This document shows, in pieces, positions 37,191 to 47,445 of a stretch of DNA of 60,000 bases. The DNA lies in contig MNCI01007635.1 of NCBI GenBank assembly GCA_015680685.1, forward strand, positions 188,001 to 248,000. The letters are read 5' to 3'. The DNA is from Gnetum montanum (taxonomy: Eukaryota; Streptophyta; Gnetopsida; Gnetales; Gnetaceae). The first letter of the stretch is position 1; every line of letters starts with the position of its first letter. The position numbers and the translations under genes were made by a program. Below the pieces are notes generated by a model, which did not search any database, was not told where the DNA came from, and worked only from the letters and a program-made list of their open reading frames with translations.

Positions 37191-37280
37191 TGAGATGTTA
37201 GCTTTGGTTTTTTTTTCAAATCCTCAACTAGATCATAAGTCTTAGGTATGCTTTTGACTTCTTGTTGAGGTGGAGTTCTT

Positions 37281-38728
37281 CTAAGAAGAGGAGGAGAGTT
37301 TGCTTGTTGTGGGGCATTTACTTGAGGACCCAATTTGGTTGTTTACATTGTTATGAACTCTCTTGTTTGGAGGAGTGTAATGGTCATTCCTAATTTGTTG
37401 TTGTGTGTTATTCATGATGTCTTTAAATCTACGGTAGCAAGCATTAGGTGGGTTGGGATTGTTTACCATAACTTACTCCAATGAGGAAACCTCTTCATTT
37501 TCTATTTGATGAGGTTCATTAAGGACCATAATAAGAGGTTTTCCATTCTGTTGACTTTGGGTGTTGTCAACAAATAATGCTAAAAATTGGGGACAAGTCT
37601 TCTCAGAATGTTGCCTAGTATTATGGAGGCAACAACAATTGTCATTGACTAATGAACTAGGCTTTTTTGGTTGTATAGAATCCTTGTTGTTGTTTGCTTT
37701 AGTTCAACTACTTTGTTGGAAAGTTTTTGAAGTGAAGTTAATATCTGGGTCATTTGATCTTGAGTTTGAGTTTGGGGTTCAGTAGGATTAGATACCTCAT
37801 TTGGGTTTATGATGGACTGAACTAAGGACTTTGATTGATCCTCATTCAAACAAGTGTTAGATGGTAGGAATGGAGAAGATGTGGGATCCTGAAAATACCT
37901 ATTTGTAGGTTAAGTCATTTGAAGGGAAATGGGAGTTTGGAACATAGTGTTGGTCATTGGGAAAGTTGGTAGAGGTAGAGGAATATGTTGCATAGGATTG
38001 CTAACACTAATCATTCCAAATTGAGTTTGAATGCTTTTCATAATGGTTATTTGTTCTAACTCCATAGCTTTAGCCATTGCTCCCTATATTTCTATTATGT
38101 TAGTGTCTGATTTGATGGCATAGGCAAAGAATGGATCAATGGTAGAGAGGTAAAAGTTGAGGATGTCATCAGGTTGTGGATGCATCTCACTTGGCACATA
38201 GGCTAGCTGGTGAAGGAATCTAAGGTTGTAATCCCTGACATTTTCCCCAGGTAGCTTTCTTAGGCTAGTGAAGTTACTAGATGCTATGGTAGAACTTATA
38301 AATTTGTCAAATTGAGTTAAAAACTTATTTTTGAACTCCTGCCATGAGTTAATGGAGGCATTGGGGAGCATTAGAAACCATTTGGTTGCTTTGGTTCTGA
38401 AAGTTGTCACAAATACCCTACATGCCACATCATTTTGGAAAATGTTGTAGATACCTGATAAGGTTTCAAAGCATTGTATATGTTGGCGGGCATCACTAGA
38501 AGGGTTTGTGGGGTCGTAGAACAAATTTATGTTCTGGAGTGACTTTCGGATGTCGTGGTAGTTAGTAAAGTTAAAGGGGTTACTGACCAAGGGAGCCGGG
38601 GGTTGATTGGCTACCATCCTAGTCCGAGCTCTCCTAAGAATAAAACTTGAAAAATGTGAAGCTCGTTGTTTCCTTAATGCAAAGAGACGAGTGATTGGTC
38701 GGTTAGAATCAGAGGAGAGTTCACTCAT
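37281..38728 (-). pseudogene. gag of element J
   Basis: A 214-codon open segment (38728-38084) carries the retrotransposon gag domain, with ATKWFLMLPNASINSWQEF followed by KFLTQFDKF. The segment to 37281 continues in broken frames and includes a Cys/His cluster, CLHNTRQHSEKTC, near 37590-37635, probably the zinc knuckle. It differs clearly from family-1 Gag, which supports a second family. The start is the ATG at 38728 after an A-rich leader (38729-39282). Confidence 0.75.
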
Positions 38729-39282
38729 AAAATAGTACTATAAAATATAATCATTAGAATGAAACTATAAAATTTCTTAAAAAGAAAAATATTGAAATAA
38801 TATTTTTTTGGAAAGAAAAGAAATGTAAAAAATTGCAATACTTATAAAATTAAAAGGGAAAATGGTAAAATGCAATATTTTAGGAAAATAAACTTAAAAT
38901 TGCATAATCAAATAAAACCACCTTACCTAACCTAGGACTAAGGTAAGGACTGCCAAAACACAAATTCGAAAATGGGATTGGAAACAAGGATTTAAAAAAA
39001 AAAACAAGGAAAAAGATTAAAGAAAAATGAGTGATCAGACCCAAAAATTTTTAAGAAATGAACTTTTAAAAAACAAGAAATAAAAGGCTCGAAAATTGTT
39101 TAAAAATATTTTTCAAGACAATGGCTGAAAACAAAAATTTTCATTAAAATAAGTTTGAAACAAGGAAACTAAAATTTTTGAAAAATAAAAATAAGGATTG
39201 AAAAAGGACAGAAAATAAATATTTCAAAAAATGAGATAATAAAGGTCAGAGAAACGACAAGAAAAGCTGATAAACAAAAGGT

Positions 39283-39773
39283 TGGGGAAAGGCACTCCTT
39301 CTCCAAGAGCCTCCCTCTAGACTCCATTTTATAGCCACTACGGCCATCCATAATGATGCATACATTTCAGGGAACGGCTACAAAAACCACCACCACTTCT
39401 TGTGTAATAACTCCCACATTCTCCAATTAAGTGCCCACTTATGTTCATAATCGTCGTAACTTCCGAAACGTCTGCTACTAATGACCATAACTGCCATCAT
39501 TAATGACCATAATTGTCGTAACTTCTAAAACGTTTATCACTAATGACTATAACCACCATCATTAATGATTGTAATTGCCATCATTAATGACCAGAATCAT
39601 CGTAACTTCTAAAACATTTGCCACTAATGACCGTAACCACTACCATTAATGACCACCACCGGGTAGTTTAAATGCCCACTACTCGCATTATTTTTACTAT
39701 GGTCATTAAGGGAGAGAAATAGAAGCATTGATAATCAAGGCCCCATGCGAGCATGGGAGTGTTGACATCAACA
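39283..39773 (-). repeat. 5' LTR of element J
   Basis: It matches 27754-28245 in length and sequence and ends GTTGACATCAACA. The U3 repeats around CATCATTAATGA are at about 39470-39650. The inner (left) boundary is set where similarity to the other LTR ends. The adjacent bases do not resemble a usual PBS. Confidence 0.65.
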
Positions 39774-40770
39774 ACTACAAGTGTAGATTGTTGGCAATAT
39801 GTCTTGACAAAGGTTACTAAATTATACCTTAGTAGCCTAAGAATTTAAATTACCATAACTTTTAATTTTGAAATCTGTTGTCAACAAATAAATAATCATT
39901 CCTTGTTAATTTTAGCCTTTTTGACATAATGAGAAGGTCAAAATGGTTGTACAAAATTTTAAATATGAGACAATCACACTTTCTATTAAATCATACATTA
40001 ATAAATCTATACCTCCAAATAATCATAACTTTAAATCGAAGAATTCACTTTCAATAATGAATTAGTCATTTTAAAACAACCTTAGCTCTTTTTTGCTTTT
40101 TTGTTTTGTTTTTTCCTTTTGGAGAAATGGTAAACTTGGATTTATAGTGGTTGCAGCATAAAAAAGGCAATTTGAAAAACATAATCAAAGGTACATGTTT
40201 GAAAAGACTCTAAAAGTATGATTACCATGGCAAACAAAACAGGATGCTCTTCCTAAACAAAAAGCCAAGTATCTCAATCAAGTAATTAAGATAGAATAAA
40301 ATAAAAAGAAGAACAAATTTTCTAAAGCTACTTATTTTCAAAAAGTGCGTAACAATAATGTTATCTTTGACATGCAAAGTACTAAACAGGTTATTCCTCT
40401 CCTTATCTAAATTAAAAGGCATCATTCTTATACTTGCTTATGAAAGCATAAAAAGCCTTTAAAAAGTTGCTTAGAAAATCTTTCGCAGCAAAGAGTTTTA
40501 TTTTAGTATACCATAATAGACCTTCGTCAAATAGAAGGGATTATGCAGACATAACGCATAAGATTAAATAGCAGGTATTAAATATAGGGTAAACTAAGTA
40601 GATATAATTAACTTCTTAAACTATTGCGGTATATGACATGCAACACAGGTGGCCCTGGCTGGCTAACCCGACTCAGGATGGGCCAGATCGGTGCCTCTAA
40701 AAATCGGCCAAGTCTTAACTACTGTGGGCTGTTTATTTCATAATACATGATACAGACAGAACCAGACCGC
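39774..40770. other. Intergenic, nothing recognised
   Basis: AT-rich sequence with a short GC-richer patch at 40640-40710. No gene or repeat is recognised. It separates element J from the second lectin fragment. Confidence 0.5.
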
Positions 40771-41010
40771 TCAGAAGTAGGGTAGCCACGGCTGATTGGG
40801 ATCGATGAAGCTGAGTTTATTGAGAATGATGTAATCATTATATTTCCTCTCCATGGCCAGCCCCGATACAGAGTTTAAGAGCAACCCATAATTCTGGAAA
40901 AACCAGCGCTGGTTGGCATTCACAGCGCATTTCTGCAGTTTCACAAGAGACACAACGTTTGTGCTATACTACCGTAGCATAGAGATCCCACTTTATATTC
41001 CTACAAGTTT
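40771..41010 (-). pseudogene. Ricin-B-type (beta-trefoil) lectin fragment, copy 2
   Basis: A 60-codon open segment (40953-40771) encodes KLQKCAVNANQRWFFQNYG, SGLAMERK and a terminal DPNQPWLPYF followed by a stop. This is the last repeat of a ricin-B-type domain, with NQRW as the QxW element. Upstream a KWDLY block aligns with copy 1 (25746-26066) but stops and a deletion intervene. Only the C-terminal end is present. There is no A chain and no secretion signal, so it is a broken relic of a lectin or lectin-chain gene. Confidence 0.65.
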
Positions 41011-42528
41011 ACAACGGCCGTGCTTTACCGTCCTCTCGTGAATCCTCTGGTAAAGTGTTTTTATAGAGGTTTTTCCCTTGGTTAACTACAACGGTACAGC
41101 TCGGATTCCTTTGTTTGTCATTTCCTTAATGGTCCCTGAATCTCACATGTGTTCCAGTGCCCTTTTGTCTCTGCCATTTACTTGAGTGACGGATTTTCTG
41201 TATCATAGGTCTGATAACAAGAAATCTTGGCCACATGGCTATCTAGAATTTTCACTGCCATATATATTGTCCGTGCACTACTGCACTTTGCTTCTACATA
41301 AATTTTGTCATTTCCTTGAATAGTTTCCAAATGGCTTTGACTGTATCCGATAATAAGAAATCTTAGCCACATATCTGTCTTGCCTTTTAACCTGCATATA
41401 TATTATCTGCTCGCTTCGATTGCGTAGACATTTTGTCTATCACACATTTTAACTTGCGTATATATTTTCTCTTTCATTTGATTGTGCAAACATATTCAAC
41501 GCATAGGTAGACCACATTCAGACCTACACCGCAAATTGTCCCTGCTGTCCGGATACCTATCAAATATTGTTGAACTTTACAGAGGTGGGAACCAACAAGG
41601 CAATTAATGGCCGTAAAGGCGAGTAACCGCGGGTTCATCTTTTCTCCTGAGCTGAGTTGACAGGTGAGTTTGGCACTTTGGCTTAATTAGCTAAGTAGAA
41701 AATAAAAAGTAACCAGTAATAAATAAAAGGAACAAGCCACCAGGTATACAAATGTACTTGTTAATTTACGAGTGGAAACAGTACTAATAGGCAGAAAAGA
41801 GTATGGTGTGCTTGTAGGTTGTTTATAAAAATTAATTTTAAATTATCATTAATTTTTCAAATTCTCTTTACCTTTCTTTATCTTAAAGCTCTATATCAGT
41901 TTTATATACTTAAGACTTTATCTCTTATTGATGATTATATGGCTCTACTTTTCAATTAGGATTAAAAGTTAGGGGTTAGTCTCTTAAAAAAGTTCATCCT
42001 ACTGCAGCAAAATAATGATTAAAGAAATCTAACCATCATTATTAGTATATAAGCGGTTTAATATGTGGCCAAGTTTGTCCACTGACCTATCTGAATCATC
42101 GCGTTTTTCCGATTCTTTTTCCAAGCCCAGCAGAACTTTTAATGAGTTTTCACTCATTTTAATCGATAATTATCTCGGTTCACAATTTGCCTTTTAGAGT
42201 GGATATCATTGTCTCTGCATTAATTTAAACCGTCATACATAGAGGACAATGATCTTTGCGCATGCCTTGATAACCTTCTTTCATGTTATCTGTATGCACG
42301 TGTCTACTAGTTTGATTGGCTTTAACATTACTCGTTTTGTTGTAATCTGTTTTAGCATTTTTATTTAAGCATCCGTCATCAATTCCGGTCCCCATTCATT
42401 TCTCTTAAACGTGTTCTTGTATGTTCTGGTGTTCGGACATCCATGTGTCAATGGTCGCGTGGTGCATTATGGTTTGTACCTTCCACGTTAATCCTTTTAT
42501 TTTATTTTTAAATTCTTCTCTTCATTTG
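41011..42528. other. Intergenic, nothing recognised
   Basis: This mixed AT-rich sequence shares ATCTTGGCCACAT-like phrases at about 41225 and 41355, a weak local duplication of about 135 bp spacing. No coding region or known repeat is recognised. Confidence 0.45.
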
Positions 42529-42544
42529 TTATTGGTATGATGTG
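42529..42544. repeat. LINE target-site duplication, left copy
   Basis: TTATTGGTATGATGTG is identical to 45793-45808. A perfect 16-bp duplication fits target-primed insertion. Confidence 0.9.
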
Positions 42545-45500
42545 GGGGGGGTGTCGGACCCCGAAAAGAAATTTTATTGAAATTAAAGGGGCATCAATTA
42601 CAACAACTTGAAGAAGTCGTAGGGTTAAGGTACCTCAAGTTGGGACACCTTAAAAAAAACAACTAGTATAAGAGGAGGTACCTCAAGTTGGGACACAACC
42701 AAATGTTCGCACAAACTAGCATTTTACAAAATAGAATGACATAGAAGTAGATGAAGCCAAGAGCTAGGGAATGCCAATGGTGAATCCACAAAATGAAGGG
42801 AAAACTTCCTTGCAGAGATTACTGATGCGAAGTGTAATTAAGACACATAGGATTGTCCCAGAGCTGCAGGAGATGAACCAATTGATGACTGTCCAAATTG
42901 AACTTGGATGCTTGAGATGTGAGTTGAAAATAGGTGAGCCGAAAGATCTGCAACATCTCCAACCTGGTAAGCAAACATTTGTTAGAATACTCGGTCTTTT
43001 GAAATAGAACATTGCATCTTCGCTTCCAAATATAATGTAAAATAATAGGTCTAAGAACTTTCCACAGAAAGTTAAGGTTAGTAGAAGTAATGTTCAAGAA
43101 TCCGAATATGGCAGCCTCTTGAGATAACTGGTAGGATGGAAAAGCTTTAGAAGTCCACTGCCACACATGTTGAGCAAAGGGACATTGCCAAAACACATGG
43201 ACAAAGTCATCTAGTCCACCACATAGAGGGCAAGTGGGATTAGGAATCCCAAGATATTCTAGACGTTTTCCGATAGGAAGACCATGGTGGAGAAGACACC
43301 AAAGGAACTGCTTAATTTTGGGGAGGGTCGGAAGTTTCCAAATATGTTGGAAGAGAGGGATCCAAAATGTTTCTGACGCTTGTTTGTGCCAATATTTATT
43401 GCAACGTTGAACGACTGCAGATGGGTCATGCATGAGATGAAAGGGGACAGATGGCCGATAGGGAAGGAGTCTAACCCCATTACGCCATTGCAGGCCATGG
43501 AAAAGGCTTGGCACGGTAACATCCAGGTGCCAGTGACTGTGGAGGAAGGAGTAAATCTGAACAAGGCAATGTTTCATTGCAGCCGACTCCCCGTACAAAG
43601 TGTTAAACTCGACCCCTGAAATCCAACGACTAGCTAGCCTAAGACAATTCAAGGAAATGACACCTTTCCGATACCACGAGGTAGCCACCTTAGCATTTGT
43701 GATAGCAAGGGGAGCGGGTGACAGAGGTAACCACCACGGACACACTTTAGAGAGGATAGTAGGGTTGATTTTAACGGTAGTCCAGTCTATGTGAGTGTGA
43801 ACAATTTGCCAGGCCCTCCAAATGCTTTTGAAAACATGAGATCCGGGAAGAATGATAGTGAGGGGGGAAATAATCCAATTAACGAAATGGATGTCTTGCC
43901 AGAAGGGCTTATTTTTAGGAAAGGCTTGATGAAGCCTTAATTGGAGGAGGGTCCCTATAATATTTGAGGCATCTAAATGTTGTACCAACCACTTAGCAAC
44001 CAAGGTAATTCCTTGCTTATAGGAGTTTAAAAGGCCTAAGCCGCCCTTATTCTTGGGGAGAGTAACAATAGTCCAAGCGACACGATGAAAGCCTTTTTGA
44101 GAGTCCTTGGAGGACCACATAAAGTCACGGAATAACCGTTCTAGCTTCTGGTAGGCAGCTTGGGAGGGGGCCCAACACGAAGAGTAATACACATGGGTGG
44201 ACGCGCATATGGACTTACAAACAAGGTATTTACCCGCAAGTGTGAGGGGTTTAGTTTTCCATTTGTCGAGTTTCTTTTGAATTCGATGAATAACTTGCTC
44301 CCAAAGGATAGATGTTGAGCCTCTAAAGCGGAAAGGGATTCCCAGAATCTTAACGATGTCTTGATCTTGAAGCTGCTTCCACTTATAGTGGGTCACATGG
44401 TTGTAATTGCCCTTAAAGCTATAAACAGAGGATTTATTCCAATTAATTATGGAACCTGAGAGTGTGCAATATTGCTCCACCCTTGATAAGAGGCGGTGCA
44501 AATTGGTGGCTGTGTTTTGAACTAGAAAAAAGGAGTCATCGGCAAAGTGCATATTGAGAAGCTGTTGTTGAGAGGAGGAAAGGCTAACCCCAGTGAGAAC
44601 TTTAGTTTTAATGTCCAGGTTAATTTGATGACAAAGAAAGTCTGATGCAATGATAAAGAGATAGGGGGCGAGAGGACAACCTTGGCGCACAGACCTATGG
44701 ATTGGAAAGGAAGAGGTAATGCCGAAGGTAGTGGCAATTCTTGCAGTAGCATCTGAGAATAAGCATGTCACCATATGCAAGAACTTGGGTCCAAAACCCA
44801 GTTTGGTCATAGTCTGCAAGATAAAATCCCACTTAATGTTGTCATAAGCCTTGGCATAATCTAGTTTCACTAGGAGAATATCTTGTCCATCATCCTCAGC
44901 CCACTTGAGACCTTCCCACGCCGCTACCACATTGTCTAAAATATACCTACCCGGAACAAACCCTGTTTGCTGAGGAGATATGATCTGACCGAGAATTTTT
45001 TTCAGCCGTAAGGCAAGGCACTTCGCCCAAATTTTATACACTACATTGAGAAGAGTTATGGGACGCCAATTGGAGATATCGGTTAGATCCCCAGACTTGG
45101 GGAGGAGACGAATTACCCCTTGATTTAGATTGGGCCCAAGGGAACCAGTTAAGAGAGCCTCGTTAATGACCTGCAAAAGATCCTTGCCAACCAAATCCCA
45201 ATGATTTTGAAAAAATTCTACTGGAAACCCATCATAACCAGGAGCCTTTCCTCGACTTAACTTGGAACAAGCCTCTTGTAGCTCTGCTAGAGTGATATCA
45301 GCGTCAAGGCTTTGTAGCATAGTAGGATTAATAAGGCGAGGATAATCAGGGGTGGCAGCCTTGAACGAAGAGATGTCCATTGGGGTAGCAGCAAAAAGGG
45401 TTTCGTAGTGGTTCTTAAGAAAAGAGAGGATACTATTGTGGTCAGTAATGGTGGTACCCTCACATGAGATTTTGTCTATAGCATGCGAAGGGGAAGCAGC

Positions 45501-45792
45501 ATTAAGATATTTAAAAAATTCCTTACAGTGTTCATCTTGAATATTTAACCAAGTGAGCCGACTTTTAGTTAAGGCACTTTGTGCTCGGTACACTTCCCAA
45601 TGTTGGAAGGCAACGCGTGCTCTAGCTAGCTCCTCGTGAACTAGAGTATTGAAGGGATCTTGAGCTAGTTTGTTAGTGAGATGCTCAATAGTGAGGTGAA
45701 TTTTGTTGTATTCAAGTTTGGCTTGAGCAGCCACGGTCTTACCATATGAACGAGCGAAGTTTCGCACTCGACATGAAGCACGATGCCACCAA
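42545..45792 (-). mobile_element. 5'-truncated L1-like LINE
   Basis: This 3,248-bp insertion lies between perfect 16-bp duplications. The minus strand carries most of an L1-type ORF2: RT and a C-terminal Cys/His finger, without the upstream endonuclease. The frame is open from the very 5' breakpoint. The 3' untranslated part (42818-42545) contains AATAAA (42573-42578, minus strand) and ends in a short hairpin and a C run with no poly(A). Perfect duplications and an intact frame argue for a recent insertion. Confidence 0.9.
42819..45791 (-). CDS. LINE ORF2 reverse transcriptase, N-terminally truncated, frame intact
   Basis: The product is a non-LTR reverse transcriptase for target-primed reverse transcription. 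From Met at 45767 it has 982 residues, and the frame stays open upstream to the truncation (NWWHRASCRV). RT motifs are GKAPGYDGFPVEFF (174-186), NWRPITLLN (233-241), QQTGFVPGR (266-274), LDYAKAYD with catalytic Asp 303, RQGCPLAP (361-368) and FADD (408-411, variant of YADD). A thumb and tether follow. A CPLC...H...C finger lies at 846-862 (zf-RVT type of plant LINEs). The apurinic endonuclease domain and any ORF1 are missing, so it cannot move on its own. The true protein start is lost. The Met at 45767 is only the first in frame. Confidence 0.9.
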   Translation of the reverse strand, partial: WWHRASCRVRNFARSYGKTVAAQAKLEYNKIHLTIEHLTNKLAQDPFNTLVHEELARARVAFQHWEVYRAQSALTKSRLTWLNIQDEHCKEFFKYLNAASPSHAIDKISCEGTTITDHNSILSFLKNHYETLFAATPMDISSFKAATPDYPRLINPTMLQSLDADITLAELQEACSKLSRGKAPGYDGFPVEFFQNHWDLVGKDLLQVINEALLTGSLGPNLNQGVIRLLPKSGDLTDISNWRPITLLNVVYKIWAKCLALRLKKILGQIISPQQTGFVPGRYILDNVVAAWEGLKWAEDDGQDILLVKLDYAKAYDNIKWDFILQTMTKLGFGPKFLHMVTCLFSDATARIATTFGITSSFPIHRSVRQGCPLAPYLFIIASDFLCHQINLDIKTKVLTGVSLSSSQQQLLNMHFADDSFFLVQNTATNLHRLLSRVEQYCTLSGSIINWNKSSVYSFKGNYNHVTHYKWKQLQDQDIVKILGIPFRFRGSTSILWEQVIHRIQKKLDKWKTKPLTLAGKYLVCKSICASTHVYYSSCWAPSQAAYQKLERLFRDFMWSSKDSQKGFHRVAWTIVTLPKNKGGLGLLNSYKQGITLVAKWLVQHLDASNIIGTLLQLRLHQAFPKNKPFWQDIHFVNWIISPLTIILPGSHVFKSIWRAWQIVHTHIDWTTVKINPTILSKVCPWWLPLSPAPLAITNAKVATSWYRKGVISLNCLRLASRWISGVEFNTLYGESAAMKHCLVQIYSFLHSHWHLDVTVPSLFHGLQWRNGVRLLPYRPSVPFHLMHDPSAVVQRCNKYWHKQASETFWIPLFQHIWKLPTLPKIKQFLWCLLHHGLPIGKRLEYLGIPNPTCPLCGGLDDFVHVFWQCPFAQHVWQWTSKAFPSYQLSQEAAIFGFLNITSTNLNFLWKVLRPIILHYIWKRRCNVLFQKTEYSNKCLLTRLEMLQIFRLTYFQLTSQASKFNLDSHQLVHLLQLWDNPMCLNYTSHQ

Positions 45793-45808
45793 TTATTGGT
45801 ATGATGTG
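45793..45808. repeat. LINE target-site duplication, right copy
   Basis: Identical to 42529-42544. Confidence 0.9.
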
Positions 45809-47342
45809 AATAAGTTTTGTAATCTTCTCCTTGTATCCTATTTGTGTTCCTGTTAATTTATGTTGTAAAAGCAAAATTTTATTCATGTTGCATACATTTA
45901 ATAGATTTTCTTAAACTAATCAAATCAATTCAATTTAATTTGTAAGGATGATTTTAAGTTGCGTTGTAAGACACTATCTCCAATTGTTAAACCATAGCCA
46001 AAGGTTAAGGCAAAGACTTGCATAGCATTTTCAAGGCCATAGTATAATTACATATTTCCTATGCAAGTCATAACACAGTGGGTAAGACAAAGTAGTTTAT
46101 ACCAGGATATAATGAAAAGGTTATACCACATTGTACCAAGGTATCCATGATAAAAAAAAATGGAATTGTAAAGTAAAATTGTCCTATTGAGTATTAATAT
46201 TTATTAGTTTCAACGTTGTTAGAGGGTATTTGTTCAATAATCAAGTAGCTTGTATACATTTTTAAAATAATCAATGATAATTTTTTAAATAATTTATATA
46301 AAATTTTACTTGTAATATATTATTCATATAAAAATGAACTACAGAATATTCCAATCAAGAATGTTGTTTATTTTCTACCACTTCTAGTAGTCATAGCTTA
46401 CATAATTTCTTTGCCAAACAATTTTCCATTTCTAGTTTTCACTCTAAGATGACGAGGTTACATGTAGCCAATGAGAGGTGGCTCTTATGGTTAGCTAATT
46501 ATTTGATGCATATTTGCATCCCACAATTTGCCTCTCAAAGTCACACTTAAGGTATCCTTATATTCCTCTGTAATGTATCATGTTGGTTAGGGTTTTGACA
46601 CCCCCATATTTTAACTATCAATGTTTGTATCATGTATGTATATAATATCATATCTATTAAAGTTACATCTTTTAATGTTTTCACAATAATATTGGTGCTT
46701 CTTTTAATTTTCAACCTTCTTTAATCTTTGTTCAATAACCTTTTCTTTCTACTATTTTACAAACCTATTGAGTATTTGTGATCACACCTAAATTTTCAAT
46801 GTCTTATTTTTGTAACCATATCTCTATATCTAAGTACCTTTGGTGGAGAACTTATTAATAAGTTTAATACTTTGATAGTATGTTAGAGACTAGTACATTA
46901 CATCAACTTAAATCGTAGTATGTTAGCATTTAACAATAATATTCCATATTGTATTTTTAATTTTGATTTTAAATTTATGCTTAGAAAAATCTATTTTAAT
47001 AAATACTTTACTAAACATTCATCATTGTCTCATACTATGCATCTATATAGGATTACAAGCTTTGTAGAATTTTTTTCTATCTCCAACACCCAAATATTTT
47101 TTGGTAAAGGTTTACCTTAATTAACCACATAGCAAGTTAATAGAAAGATCCAAGTTCATTGTAGTTTCCCTTTATTGCCCTCTGACATGTGTTGCAGTAT
47201 TCATTTTCTTTTTCATTTGAATGGTCTTTCATTGACACATGTATTTATCATGTGTATGCTAAGAAGAACCCTTAGCCAAAAGTCTATTTTCCATTTTAAT
47301 TGCATATTAGCTTTTCACTTAGTTGTGTAGTCATATTCGAAG
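45809..47342. other. AT-rich intergenic sequence, nothing recognised
   Basis: No convincing frame, LTR or repeat is seen. A 66-codon open frame at 46920-47120 has random-looking composition. Confidence 0.5.
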
Positions 47343-47436
47343 TGATGAATCATTGTTTGGGTGCATCGACGCATCCCTATCAACGCATATCTATCGATGC
47401 ATGGGGAGATGCGTCAATGAAATATCTATGTCTACC

Positions 47437-47445
47437 TATATAAAT
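47437..47445 (+). promoter_or_regulatory. TATA box, H LTR unit 1
   Basis: TATATAAAT follows the GCATCGATGC-rich module. Equivalent boxes are at 48032-48040 and 48625-48633 in units 2 and 3, so this LTR has three promoter copies in a row. Confidence 0.6.

Larger units (their letters stand above)
27754..39773 (-). mobile_element. Element J: family-2 gypsy-like LTR element, internally deleted, split by G
   Basis: Two segments of about 491 bp at 27754-28245 and 39283-39773 share the same ends and about 90% similarity by eye. Between them on the minus strand lie gag (38728-37281), protease (37190 to about 36600) and an integrase C-terminal tail (36310-35966). RT, RNase H and the integrase core are missing. 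Element G (29200-35531) is nested in the 3' part. No matching target duplication was found at the outer ends and no PBS was recognised, so the LTR inner boundaries are provisional. Confidence 0.65.

Noticed and set aside
25746-41010. Intact toxin or lectin gene
   Set aside because: Only short C-terminal lectin-domain fragments with frameshifts remain. No catalytic chain, signal peptide or full domain is present.
42771-43794. Plus-strand and alternative minus-frame open frames across the LINE
   Set aside because: They lie antisense or out of frame to the clear 982-codon RT frame.
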